Part shown: positions 34,753 to 43,251 of the stretch, in pieces
How positions within the stretch are numbered: position 1 is the first letter of the stretch
Layout of the letters: the number at the start of each line of letters is the position of its first letter
Source of the DNA: Bacillota bacterium
GTDB lineage: Bacteria > Bacillota > Clostridia > Lachnospirales > Lachnospiraceae
Length of the DNA stretch: 64,000 bases
NCBI GenBank assembly: GCA_902363515.1
Contig: CABJAN010000003.1
Location: forward strand, 62,001 to 126,000
Reading direction: 5' to 3'
The notes under the pieces: generated by a model
Told to the model about the DNA's origin: nothing
Database searches by the model: none
The model's input: the letters and a program-made list of their open reading frames with translations, nothing else
Translations under genes and position numbers: made by a program

Positions 34753-35383
34753 AGAGCTGTTCCAGAACTCCTCTAAGTCTCTGGTAAATCAATTGATGAC
34801 CTGCTGCATTGGGATGCAGTCCATCCGGACAGTATTTTTCTTTTAATATTTCCACCTGGGGCTGAATCCCGCTTTTTGCATATAAATCTACTAACGGAAT
34901 GCTGTAGTATTCTGCCACCTCTCGTTCTGCCCTTACAAAATCCAATAATCTGCGTCCCCCGCGCTCCTCAACTTCTCTGTGAAGAGGCGTCATGCCTACC
35001 AACACAGCATCTGGATATTTCTGAATCAGACTTCTCATAAGACAATGGCATGCTCCATAAAAACTATAAGGAGAGCGGTCACTCATCTGTCCTATCGGCG
35101 CTTCCCCATGTCCAAAATCATTGGTTCCTCCAAAAAATACAACCAAGTCTGCATCTGCATCCATTTCTTCCACTCTGGAAAGAAAATCCAAATCATGTCT
35201 TGGATTTTCAGACGGAAGTGTCTGCCTTGCAATTCTGGTACCTCCAATGCCATATCCCCTGGCCTCTGCCAGACCACATTCTCTTTTTAATACATTCCAA
35301 TAAGTATCTTCCAGGTTTTCTACACCATGTCCTTCGGTAATACTATCGCCCAGAAAATTAGCTTTTAATCCTTCCAGTTTCAT
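34751..35383 (-). CDS. SGNH/GDSL-type hydrolase
   Basis: A 210-residue esterase-like protein without signal peptide. The SGNH blocks are seen: GDSITEG near residue 13 (nucleophile Ser), GG in block II, FGGTNDFGHG with the block III Asn, and a C-terminal DGLHPN with Asp and His. The ATG at 35383 follows AAGGAG by about 6 bases; an earlier in-frame start lacks a ribosome site. It probably deacetylates or de-esterifies a small sugar or lipid substrate. The downstream neighbour is convergent with the kinase gene. Confidence 0.88.
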   Translation of the reverse strand: MKLEGLKANFLGDSITEGHGVENLEDTYWNVLKRECGLAEARGYGIGGTRIARQTLPSENPRHDLDFLSRVEEMDADADLVVFFGGTNDFGHGEAPIGQMSDRSPYSFYGACHCLMRSLIQKYPDAVLVGMTPLHREVEERGGRRLLDFVRAEREVAEYYSIPLVDLYAKSGIQPQVEILKEKYCPDGLHPNAAGHQLIYQRLRGVLEQL

Positions 35384-35475
35384 TTTTCTCTCCTTAAATT
35401 CAAAAGAAAGAACTACCACACAAAGTCCTCTCCTTTATCAGAATCCCCTTTATGCAGTAGCTCCCCATTTATTCT

Positions 35476-37269
35476 TTAGCCAATTGGTTCAAAATCCGCA
35501 ACACCATGTTTACAAAGCGGGCAGATGTAATCATCCGGAAGTACATCACCTTCATAGATGTAACCGCAAATCTTACATACAAAGCCTTTTTTACCTTCTG
35601 TCTGTGGTTTTGGTTTTACATTGTTATGATAGTAAGTATAAGTCATTGTTTCCTTATCACTCATAACACGAGCTTCTGTTACTGTACAGATAAACATACC
35701 ATGTGTATCCAGGTCTACATACTGCTCTACCTTCAGAGACATGAATGCATTGATATATTTTGGAAGGAACATCAAACCATTGTCAGAACGATAAGCCGGC
35801 CAGTTTGCAAACTTGTCCACAGTACGTCCGCTCTGGAAACCAAAGTTCTGGAATACCTCGTATGGTGCCTCTACAGAGAGACAGTTGACATTCATAACAC
35901 CTGTCTTCTTAATTACATGGTGAGAATAATTTGCTTTATTAATATTGACAGCAATACGATTCGGATTATCTGTAAGCTGTGTTACTGTATTTACGATTAA
36001 TCCATTATCTTTGGTTCCATCATTAGAAGTAACCACATATAAACCATAACCAATTTTAAATAAAGCTGTTAAATCATTTTTATTTGCTCTTTCTGGAGAC
36101 TGAGCAATATATTCTTTACACAATTCTTCAGCCATGTTATCCATCTGCTCTACATTTTCATCGCTAAGAGAAGACATGATTGTTACCTGATTTTCAAGCC
36201 ATGTAATGTTTTTGCTCTTTGCAAACATGTTCTTCATAATTTTGGCTGCTGTTGGTGACCAAGAACCATTTTCAATCAAACCGATGGTACGGTTCTGGTA
36301 ATTACGTTCTACTAAGTGATCAATAAAGGTATGCATAAATGGGAAAATCTCTGCATTATAAGTAGTAGTAGCCAGTACCAGTTTTCCATAGCGGAATGCA
36401 TCTGCCACTGCCTTAGACATATCATCACGAGCCAGATCGTATACAACTACATTCGGACATCCTTTTTCCTGTAATTTATTTGCTAACACTTCTACTGCTT
36501 TCTTTGTATTTCCGTAAACAGATGTGTAAGCAATCACAACACCCTCATCTTCAACTGCATAAGATGACCAGATATTATATTTTTCAAGATAATGTCCAAG
36601 ATTTTCTTTAAGAACCGGTCCATGAAGAGGACAAATAATCTGAATATCCAGTGTTGCAGCTACTTTCAGCAGATTCTGTACCTGTTTTCCGTATTTTCCT
36701 ACAATACCAATGAAATAACGGCGAGATTCATCATCCCAGTCTTCCTCTACATCCAATGCACCGAATTTTCCAAATCCGTCTGCTGCAAACAGAACTTTGT
36801 CTGTGCTGTCATAAGTAACCATAACTTCCGGCCAGTGTACCATTGGAGCAAATACAAAAGTCAGAACGTGTTTTCCAAGGGATAAGGACTGTCCATTCTC
36901 TACTTCCAGTTTCTTTCCTTCCAGGTTCATGGAACGGAAGAAGTTTTCCATCATAGCAAATGTTTTTACATTAGCTACCACTGTGGTATCCGGATAAACC
37001 TTCATAAAGTTATGGATATTTGCTGCATGATCTGGTTCCATATGCTGTACAATCAGGTAATCTGGTTTCGCTCCGTCTAAAACTTTTTCAATATTATCCA
37101 GCCATTCATGAGTAAACTTTGCGTCTACAGTATCCATAACTGCAATCTTTTCATCTTTAATAACATAAGAATTATATGCCATTCCGTTAGGCACTACATA
37201 CTGGCCTTCAAAAAGGTCAACCTGGTGGTCATTGACTCCGACATAAAGAATGTCATTTGTAATCTTCAT
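35476..37269 (-). CDS. Flavodiiron protein with C-terminal rubredoxin
   Basis: A 597-residue oxygen (and possibly nitric oxide) reductase. An N-terminal metallo-beta-lactamase-like diiron domain covers about 1-245, with ligands in HMEPDH (His76, Glu78, Asp80, His81). A flavodoxin domain covers about 255-395. A flavin-reductase-like domain (about 405-540) follows, then a rubredoxin domain with Cys565, 568, 583 and 586 in FVCKICGY and CPLCKHG. The rubredoxin fusion gives the enzyme its own electron entry. In an anaerobe it protects against oxygen. It has its own promoter (37311-37339). Rubredoxin-fused versions are less common than the separate two-protein form. Confidence 0.95.
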   Translation of the reverse strand: MKITNDILYVGVNDHQVDLFEGQYVVPNGMAYNSYVIKDEKIAVMDTVDAKFTHEWLDNIEKVLDGAKPDYLIVQHMEPDHAANIHNFMKVYPDTTVVANVKTFAMMENFFRSMNLEGKKLEVENGQSLSLGKHVLTFVFAPMVHWPEVMVTYDSTDKVLFAADGFGKFGALDVEEDWDDESRRYFIGIVGKYGKQVQNLLKVAATLDIQIICPLHGPVLKENLGHYLEKYNIWSSYAVEDEGVVIAYTSVYGNTKKAVEVLANKLQEKGCPNVVVYDLARDDMSKAVADAFRYGKLVLATTTYNAEIFPFMHTFIDHLVERNYQNRTIGLIENGSWSPTAAKIMKNMFAKSKNITWLENQVTIMSSLSDENVEQMDNMAEELCKEYIAQSPERANKNDLTALFKIGYGLYVVTSNDGTKDNGLIVNTVTQLTDNPNRIAVNINKANYSHHVIKKTGVMNVNCLSVEAPYEVFQNFGFQSGRTVDKFANWPAYRSDNGLMFLPKYINAFMSLKVEQYVDLDTHGMFICTVTEARVMSDKETMTYTYYHNNVKPKPQTEGKKGFVCKICGYIYEGDVLPDDYICPLCKHGVADFEPIG

Positions 37270-37310
37270 GGTTCTACTCTCCTTTTTTCTTTACTGATCC
37301 AACGTTATAT

Positions 37311-37339
37311 ATTATACCATATTTGTCCAGTTTTTACAA
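37311..37339 (-). promoter_or_regulatory. Promoter of the flavodiiron protein gene
   Basis: TTGTAA (37334-37339), 17 bases, TATAAT (37311-37316) preceded by TGG, an extended -10. The leader is about 35 bases. Confidence 0.75.
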
Positions 37340-37443
37340 TGGTAATTTTGAAAATTCATACCAAAATATAATACCTACAGCAGTCCTTTTATGATAAAAT
37401 ATGAGTAGTATATACCTAGATCAACAAAGAAAGGCGTCTCACT

Positions 37444-38268
37444 ATGAAAACCTGTTTGAAAATTTTAAATCTTCTTCTACTTGGAATCAGTGCTCTTGCT
37501 GCTGTCCTGTGTTTTGTATTTGCCGGTCCCATAACTGAATCCTCAAACTTGATTATCTATATCGGGGCTTCTTTTGCTATTATTATGGTTATAGTAATTC
37601 TACGTGTAACTGTCCTTTTACCAGAACGAAAAGGGCTCTCCGTACAGCAAAAGCCGCTCCGCCGCGGATATGAACCAGCCGTAACACTCATATGGCTGAT
37701 TTTTCAAGGTCTCTTTTCCATTTTTACTTTTATCTCTGAAAACAGACCACTGAAAATACTTACTATCCTTTTGACTATATGCATTACACTTTTAATGCTT
37801 TGTCATTTCGCTCTAAAATACATATGCTACAAAGAAGAACATGGACATGTATCTATGCTTCTATACCTTCTCCCAACACTCATTGTTCTGGTAATCTTTC
37901 TTATTGGAATAGGAGGTGGACTGCTCAAGGAAAAATGGGATCAAAAATCAAGAATCCATGTTCCCCATCAAATATCACAAAAACAACAGAACAATTCTGC
38001 TTCTAATACTCAGGATTTTTATACAGAAGACATTCTTTCTCGAATATCAGAAGATTATCCTGAACAGGATATTTATTATAAAATGCAGGAGACCCAGAAT
38101 AAAACCTTAAACGTCCTTGTATGGACTGAAGAAGAGGAAGATGTGGTTATCTATCAATTCAAACCAAAAGATGACGGATATTTTTTTGAATCTGCTTTTC
38201 TTTCAAATGCAATCTCTAAAAATGATGTGACAGGCAAAGAAGACGGAATTCTTCATAATAAAAAATAG
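37444..38268 (+). CDS. Uncharacterised membrane protein with extracellular C-terminus
   Basis: I do not recognise this 274-residue protein. It has five or six hydrophobic segments in the first 165 residues (about 6-27, 35-52, 75-95, 100-118, 135-157). A polar C-terminal domain of about 110 residues rich in Gln, Asn, Asp and Glu follows, including NVLVWTEEEEDVVIYQFKP. A signal-like first helix starts at MKTCLKILNLLLLG. AAAGG lies 10 bases before the ATG. It stands alone between the flavodiiron gene and a strong terminator. Confidence 0.75.
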   Translation: MKTCLKILNLLLLGISALAAVLCFVFAGPITESSNLIIYIGASFAIIMVIVILRVTVLLPERKGLSVQQKPLRRGYEPAVTLIWLIFQGLFSIFTFISENRPLKILTILLTICITLLMLCHFALKYICYKEEHGHVSMLLYLLPTLIVLVIFLIGIGGGLLKEKWDQKSRIHVPHQISQKQQNNSASNTQDFYTEDILSRISEDYPEQDIYYKMQETQNKTLNVLVWTEEEEDVVIYQFKPKDDGYFFESAFLSNAISKNDVTGKEDGILHNKK

Positions 38269-38278
38269 TGCAAAAATT

Positions 38279-38314
38279 GACGGAGGGCTCATATTTTGAA
38301 ACCCTCCGTCTTTT
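38279..38314 (+). terminator. Strong terminator after the orphan membrane protein
   Basis: GACGGAGGG and CCCTCCGTC arms around a 14-base loop are followed by TTTTC. It is just before the convergent HPr-like gene. Confidence 0.85.
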
Positions 38315-38327
38315 CATTTCTCTTTCC

Positions 38328-38552
38328 CTACATAGTAAACTTACTAATACTTTCTTCAAACTCCTGGTTTGTTCCATGGCAGTTCACTACCAGAGGACGC
38401 TCAAGTCCAAGTGCGAAAACACCCAGTATGGATTTTGCATCTACTACTGCTCTTTGATATGTCAAATCTATATCAAACTCACATTTTCTGGCTGCTCTTA
38501 CAAATTCTTTTACATCATCTGGATTTGTAAAACAAATTTTTATTTCCTTCAT
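38328..38552 (-). CDS. HPr-family protein lacking the phosphorylatable histidine
   Basis: A 74-residue protein with the HPr fold pattern: N-terminal strand KICFTN, helix with VKEFVRAARK, and a DAKSILGVFALGL segment equivalent to the Ser46 region of HPr. The His15 site (usually HARPA) is replaced by NPDDVKEF, so it cannot accept phosphate from enzyme I. The Ser in AKSILG is kept, so phosphorylation by HPr kinase and a regulatory role (as with Crh) are possible. AAGGAG precedes the ATG at 38552. It is upstream of nothing obvious; cysK lies in the same direction above it. Confidence 0.75.
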   Translation of the reverse strand: MKEIKICFTNPDDVKEFVRAARKCEFDIDLTYQRAVVDAKSILGVFALGLERPLVVNCHGTNQEFEESISKFTM

Positions 38553-38632
38553 ACTCTTATTTCTCCTTTTTGTCCTGTCTTTATTCTTTCCATATTTTCC
38601 TTCTTCAAACAAAAGCAGAACAAAAACAAGTT

Positions 38633-39568
38633 TTATTCCTGAAACAATGGGGTAGAATAATACCGATCCCCACTATCCGGCAAAAGTACCACAATGGTCT
38701 TGCCTTTGTTTTCTTTTTTCTTGGCCGCTTCTATGGCTGCATAGAGAGCTGCCCCTGCTGAAATCCCTACCAGAATCCCCTCTTTATGTGCAAACAGTTT
38801 CGCTGTATCAAAGGCTGCTTGTGTTTCTACTGGTATAACTTCATCATAAATGTTTGTATTTAATACAGTTGGGACAAATCCTGCTCCAATTCCCTGGATT
38901 CCATGAGGACCTGGGGCTCCTCCTGAAAGTACCGGAGAATCTGAAGGTTCTACGGCAATTACTTTTATATTGGAATTCTTTGATTTTAAATATTCACCGG
39001 TTCCTGTAATGGTTCCGCCTGTTCCCACAGATGCCACTAAAATATCCACCTGACCATCTGTATCTTCCCAAATTTCCGGCCCTGTTGTGAGAAAATGCGC
39101 CTGGGAATTTGCCGGATTGTCAAACTGCCCTGTAAGAAAACTACCTGGGATTTCTTTTGCCAATTCTCCAGCCTTAGCAATAGCTCCTGCCATTCCTTTT
39201 GCACCATCTGTCAATACGATTTGGGCACCGTATGCTTTCAGTATGTTTCTTCTTTCCACACTCATAGTTTCCGGCATGGTCAAAATCAGTGAATAACCCT
39301 TAGAAGCCGCAAGAGCCGCAAGACCAATGCCTGTATTTCCGGATGTAGGTTCAATAATGGTTGCACCTGGTTTCAAAACGCCTCTTTGTTCAGCATCTGC
39401 AATCATATTTTTTGCAGCTCTGTCCTTTACGCTTCCTGTGGGATTCAGATACTCCAATTTTACCAACACCGTTGCCTCTAACTGATACTCCTTTTCCAGA
39501 CCTGTAACTTCCATAAGAGGAGTATTTCCAATCAATTCAGCTACATTTTTGTATACCTTTTTGCTCAT
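38633..39568 (-). CDS. cysK: Cysteine synthase A (O-acetylserine sulfhydrylase)
   Basis: A 311-residue PLP enzyme that makes cysteine from O-acetylserine and sulfide. It opens with LIGNTPLMEVTGL and has the PLP lysine in NPTGSVKDRAA (about Lys46). The substrate loop is TSGNTGIGLAA, the phosphate-binding loop is SVGTGGTITGTG, and the C-terminal Ser site is in LLPDSGDRY. Length is standard. GGAG lies 9 bases before the ATG. The leader carries a -10-like TATGAT and an AAGCTG/CAGCTT inverted repeat. No cysE or sulfur genes are adjacent. Confidence 0.96.
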   Translation of the reverse strand: MSKKVYKNVAELIGNTPLMEVTGLEKEYQLEATVLVKLEYLNPTGSVKDRAAKNMIADAEQRGVLKPGATIIEPTSGNTGIGLAALAASKGYSLILTMPETMSVERRNILKAYGAQIVLTDGAKGMAGAIAKAGELAKEIPGSFLTGQFDNPANSQAHFLTTGPEIWEDTDGQVDILVASVGTGGTITGTGEYLKSKNSNIKVIAVEPSDSPVLSGGAPGPHGIQGIGAGFVPTVLNTNIYDEVIPVETQAAFDTAKLFAHKEGILVGISAGAALYAAIEAAKKKENKGKTIVVLLPDSGDRYYSTPLFQE

Positions 39569-39609
39569 GGTTTTATTCTCCTTTCCAGAATCTGTTCTGA
39601 CTTATGCCT

Positions 39610-39660
39610 AAGCTGTTTTTCAGCTTCTCCCTATCATAACACAAAAACTGCCATTTGCAA
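39610..39660 (-). promoter_or_regulatory. cysK: cysK promoter and leader inverted repeat
   Basis: Minus strand TTGCAA (39655-39660), 16 bases, TATGAT (39633-39638). The leader contains AAGCTG/CAGCTT arms at 39610-39626, which may bind a cysteine-responsive repressor. The -35 overlaps the preceding terminator of GH112. Confidence 0.5.
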
Positions 39661-39691
39661 CAGAATTTTTCTGTCCCAAACAGCAGTTTTT
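39643..39691 (-). terminator. Terminator of the GH112 gene
   Basis: AAAAACTGC and GCAGTTTTT outer arms and ACAGAA/CTGT-type inner pairs. The minus-strand tail is TTTTTGTG, 27 bases after the GH112 stop. Confidence 0.75.
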
Positions 39692-39717
39692 ATTTTATAC
39701 TTCTATATTTTTTACTC

Positions 39718-41874
39718 TTAAATCTCGTACCAGATGATTTCGTTTGCTTTCATCTGTAAGTCAAAGCTAGAGCCATCTCCTCTGTAAATTGTGGTCTCCT
39801 GTGGCTCATAGGTATTATTTACCACACAGTATTTTCCATTTTCCACATAGGCATGAACTTCTACATTATAGTTAGTGCTGTACCATCTCAGCAGATTTTC
39901 TTCATCATGTGTACTCCATAAAATAGAACGATACAACAGACGGTTATTAGCAAAGCTATAAGGCAAACCGCTCATATAAACAGCACGACCTTTTCCAAAT
40001 TCATGGACAGCCAAATTGACTCTGTGGTCTTTCTGAACTAGCACCTGTGTACCTTCCAGCGCATAAATATTCTTCTGGTTTTCTCCAAAATCAATATCTT
40101 CTGTCTGGTCTTTTGTAATGAAATGTTCTGCACACTCCCAATTATATTTATCATATCCCAATGTAAATCCAGTCTCTTTTTCTACACCGAATACATTTGC
40201 AAGCTGAATATAACGACCATTTTCCTGGTGTCCAGTAGGTTCTCCGATACCGATAATACCGCCGCCTTCGTAGACAAATTTTTTCACTGTTGCAGAAATC
40301 ACCGGATTACTCCACCAGCTTCCTCCTGTATGAGCAGTATCTCCATCTCCTACATTAATCAATACATCAATATCATCCAGAATTGCCGGATTGTCCAAAA
40401 TATCCTGGAAATTAATAAATTTCACATCAAATGGCGCACCTGCCAGCGCTTCAATAACTCCTGCATAGAAATAATTTTCTTTGAAATAAATAGCGTGGTG
40501 TACCATATGACATCCCCAGGCACGCATTTTTCCCCAGCAGTTTAAAACAGCGACTTTTTTAATGCAGTATGGTACACAGCCTTTCATGTTATCATATAAG
40601 GTACGGAATTCCTGGCAAACATCTTGAACATAATCTACGAATTCCGGAAATTCCAACGCAAGTTTCAAATATCCACCGTATCCAATTCTATCAATTGGCT
40701 TTCTAAGAATGGCTCTTCTGGCTGTTACCCAGTTTACTTTTGCCTCTTTTACTGGGTCTCCGCCTTCATAGAAAGTATCTGGGAAGAAATATGGCAAAAG
40801 TCTTCCCTCTGTATATTTTACACCCTCAATATCGCTAATCAAACGAAGTGTAGAGCCATTTCCTACACTTCCCACCACTGCATCCAGTCCAATAGAAGCA
40901 AATTCTTCCATAAAAGGTTCTGTACCAATCCAGTGATCTCCAAGGAACATCATAGCTTCTTTTCCACATTCATGAGTAATGTCCACCATTTCTTTTGCAA
41001 TCTTCGCAACTTCCCGTCTCTGGAATGCCTGGAAATCCTGGAATTCCTTGGATGGAATGCGATACTGATTATTATAATATCCCTGATCAATAATGTATTC
41101 CGGACGGAATTTATATCCTACTTCTTTTTCAAACTGTTCAAGAATATAAGGACTTACTGAAGCAGAATATCCATACCAGTCCACATATTTTTCTCTTGCC
41201 AACTCATCAAAAATTAAAGTGAACTGATGGAAAAAGGTTGTAAAACGAAGTACATTAACGTATGGATGATCTTCAATAAATTTACGCAGACGTTTCATGG
41301 TAAATTCATGAGTTTTCGGCTGACGCACATCAAAAGTAATCTGATGCTCCACATCTTTCCATCCATTGGTTACTGCATTGTACATATGTACAGGATCCCA
41401 CATAATATAGGCAAGAAAGCTTACTGTATAGTCATGGAAAGGTTCTGTTTCGATTTCCACGTCCCCATCTTCCTCCAGGTATTTCCACTTATCAGTAGGT
41501 ACTGGCTCTCCTGTAGTTCTGTCTACCACTTCCCACCAGCGTGAAATATCATCTCTGCTGTTTGGTTTCAACATATCTGGATATAGCCCCTTCATTAAAT
41601 GAACTCTCAAAGTAGCTCCCTTGGCAGTATAAAACGGAGTCATAACATATAACTGCTGAATTTCTTCTGGATTTTCCAGTGCCCATTTGTTGTCCTTACG
41701 TGTTGTGTAATAAGTGGAATAAATCTTTGCATCTACATCGCACAATTCCTTTGGAAAATCAGTTCCATCACAATCACGGATAGCATCTGCCCCCCACTTT
41801 TCCATAACCTCTAAGGTCTGTGGAATAACATCTAAATCTGTAGGAATGGTTACTCGACCTTTGTTCTGCTCCAT
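39718..41874 (-). CDS. GH112 beta-galactoside phosphorylase (galacto-N-biose/lacto-N-biose or Gal-rhamnose type)
   Basis: A 718-residue cytoplasmic enzyme with GH112 features: N-terminal GRVTIPTDLDVIPQTLEVME, RDCDGTDFPKEL, the substrate region FRFTTFFHQFTLIFDE (as LRFTTFFHQF), and GYSASVSPYILEQFEKEVGY. The predicted reaction is phosphorolysis of Gal-beta-1,3-HexNAc (mucin core or milk sugar) or Gal-beta-1,4-rhamnose to galactose-1-phosphate. The two specificities cannot be separated here. Without NahK or GalT genes next to it, the pathway step after it is unclear. It diverges from a PfoR-like IIC protein that is a possible importer. AGGAGG lies 9 bases before the ATG. Confidence 0.88.
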   Translation of the reverse strand: MEQNKGRVTIPTDLDVIPQTLEVMEKWGADAIRDCDGTDFPKELCDVDAKIYSTYYTTRKDNKWALENPEEIQQLYVMTPFYTAKGATLRVHLMKGLYPDMLKPNSRDDISRWWEVVDRTTGEPVPTDKWKYLEEDGDVEIETEPFHDYTVSFLAYIMWDPVHMYNAVTNGWKDVEHQITFDVRQPKTHEFTMKRLRKFIEDHPYVNVLRFTTFFHQFTLIFDELAREKYVDWYGYSASVSPYILEQFEKEVGYKFRPEYIIDQGYYNNQYRIPSKEFQDFQAFQRREVAKIAKEMVDITHECGKEAMMFLGDHWIGTEPFMEEFASIGLDAVVGSVGNGSTLRLISDIEGVKYTEGRLLPYFFPDTFYEGGDPVKEAKVNWVTARRAILRKPIDRIGYGGYLKLALEFPEFVDYVQDVCQEFRTLYDNMKGCVPYCIKKVAVLNCWGKMRAWGCHMVHHAIYFKENYFYAGVIEALAGAPFDVKFINFQDILDNPAILDDIDVLINVGDGDTAHTGGSWWSNPVISATVKKFVYEGGGIIGIGEPTGHQENGRYIQLANVFGVEKETGFTLGYDKYNWECAEHFITKDQTEDIDFGENQKNIYALEGTQVLVQKDHRVNLAVHEFGKGRAVYMSGLPYSFANNRLLYRSILWSTHDEENLLRWYSTNYNVEVHAYVENGKYCVVNNTYEPQETTIYRGDGSSFDLQMKANEIIWYEI

Positions 41875-41900
41875 AAAAATTTCCTCCTCATATTTTTTAA

Positions 41901-42021
41901 GAATCTTGTTCTTGTTTCTTCTAACTACCTTTACATTACCTGTTTACCTTCTTTTTTTCAACAGTGATATTGCTTATATTTTTAGGAATCTTGCTTTTTA
42001 TTTTTCTATTGACGAATCTTG
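41901..42021. promoter_or_regulatory. Shared regulatory region with three GAATCTTG direct repeats
   Basis: GAATCTTG occurs at 41901-41908, 41986-41993 and 42014-42021, all in the plus orientation. The GH112 promoter is likely TTGAAA/17/TAATGT on the minus strand (about 41929-41957). That of the PfoR-like gene is TTGACG (42009-42014)/16/GATAAT (42031-42036). The repeats sit around these promoters, a pattern typical of activator or repressor half-sites. Confidence 0.45.
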
Positions 42022-42091
42022 AAAAATGTGGATAATAGAATCTATGTGACAAGACACATGATATAACAGTAGTAATGATAAGGAGAATGTC

Positions 42092-43144
42092 ATGAAAGAA
42101 TTTTTGAAAAAGAAAAACATTATCTTTTCCGCAAAAAGATACGGCATTGACGCCTTAGGTGCTATGGCCCAGGGTCTTTTTGCTTCTCTCTTAATCGGTA
42201 CCATTATCAGTACACTGGGAGAACAACTTGGAATTGATATTCTGGTAACCGTAGGTACTTATGCAAAAGGCGCTACTGGGGCAGCTATGGCCATTTCCAT
42301 TGGCTATGCACTTCAATGCCCGCCTCTTGTATTGTTTTCTCTTACCGCCGTTGGTATGGCTGCCAATGAACTTGGTGCTGCCGGAGGACCTTTGGCTGTA
42401 CTCATTGTCAGCATCTTTGCCGCAGAGTTCGGTAAACTAGTTTCAAAGGAGACAAAAATCGATATTATTGTGACTCCTTTTGTAACCATTGCAGTTGGTG
42501 TACTTCTGTCTCTGTGGTGGGCTCCTGGTATTGGCTATGCAGCCAGCACAGTAGGAAATGCCATTATGTGGGCAACAGAGCTTCAGCCTTTCTTTATGGG
42601 AATCCTGGTATCTGTAATTGTTGGTATTGCATTAACATTACCTATCAGCAGTGCCGCTATCTGTGCCGCCCTTTCTCTTACCGGTCTTGCCGGTGGCGCC
42701 GCTGTTGCCGGATGCTGTGCCCAGATGGTTGGATTTGCAGTTATGAGTTTTAAAGAAAACAAATGGGGCGGATTATTTGCCCAGGGTATCGGAACCTCTA
42801 TGCTTCAAATGGGAAACATTGTAAGAAATCCGAAGATATGGCTTCCTCCAACACTGGCATCTGCCATAACCGGTCCTATCGCTACCTGCCTGTTTCATAT
42901 GGAAATGAATGGCGCAGCCGTAGCATCCGGTATGGGTACCTGTGGATTTGTAGGACAGATTGGAGTGTACACTGGATGGGTAAATGATATTACAGCAGGA
43001 ACCAAAGCTGCTATCACTCCTATGGATTGGATTGGAATGGCATTGATTTGCTTCATCCTGCCGGCAGTCCTTTCCTGGCTTATTGCTATTCCTATGAGGA
43101 AAAAAGGATGGATTAAAGAAAACGATCTGAAATTAGATTTGTAG
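42092..43144 (+). CDS. PfoR-like PTS IIC-type membrane protein
   Basis: A 350-residue membrane protein with about ten helices, rich in Gly/Ala. It starts IFSAKRYGIDALGAMAQGLFASLLIGTII and has the ITGPIATCLFHMEMNG segment. These are the features of the PfoR/YciE-type IIC family, originally noted beside perfringolysin O in Clostridium. No IIA or IIB genes are nearby. It could import a sugar or act as a sensor. It is divergent from GH112, so a role in uptake of the GH112 substrate is a reasonable inference, not shown. AAGGAG lies 7 bases before the ATG. Confidence 0.8.
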   Translation: MKEFLKKKNIIFSAKRYGIDALGAMAQGLFASLLIGTIISTLGEQLGIDILVTVGTYAKGATGAAMAISIGYALQCPPLVLFSLTAVGMAANELGAAGGPLAVLIVSIFAAEFGKLVSKETKIDIIVTPFVTIAVGVLLSLWWAPGIGYAASTVGNAIMWATELQPFFMGILVSVIVGIALTLPISSAAICAALSLTGLAGGAAVAGCCAQMVGFAVMSFKENKWGGLFAQGIGTSMLQMGNIVRNPKIWLPPTLASAITGPIATCLFHMEMNGAAVASGMGTCGFVGQIGVYTGWVNDITAGTKAAITPMDWIGMALICFILPAVLSWLIAIPMRKKGWIKENDLKLDL

Positions 43145-43207
43145 AATATACTCTGATCCTCTTTCGAAACCTGTTTTAACGATACGGCAGAATTCACTTA
43201 ATGCATA

Positions 43208-43246
43208 AGGGCTACATTCCTGTTTTCTTATAGGAATATAGCCCTT
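43208..43246. terminator. Bidirectional terminator after the PfoR-like gene
   Basis: AAGGGCTAcATTCCT and AGGAATaTAGCCCTT arms with one mismatch form a long stem. The convergent lipoprotein gene ends 6 bases further on. Confidence 0.75.
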
Positions 43247-43251
43247 ACTCT

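Noticed and set aside
40624-41160. 178-codon plus-strand frame opposite the GH112 gene
   Set aside because: Shadow of the GH112 coding sequence, with no promoter or ribosome site.
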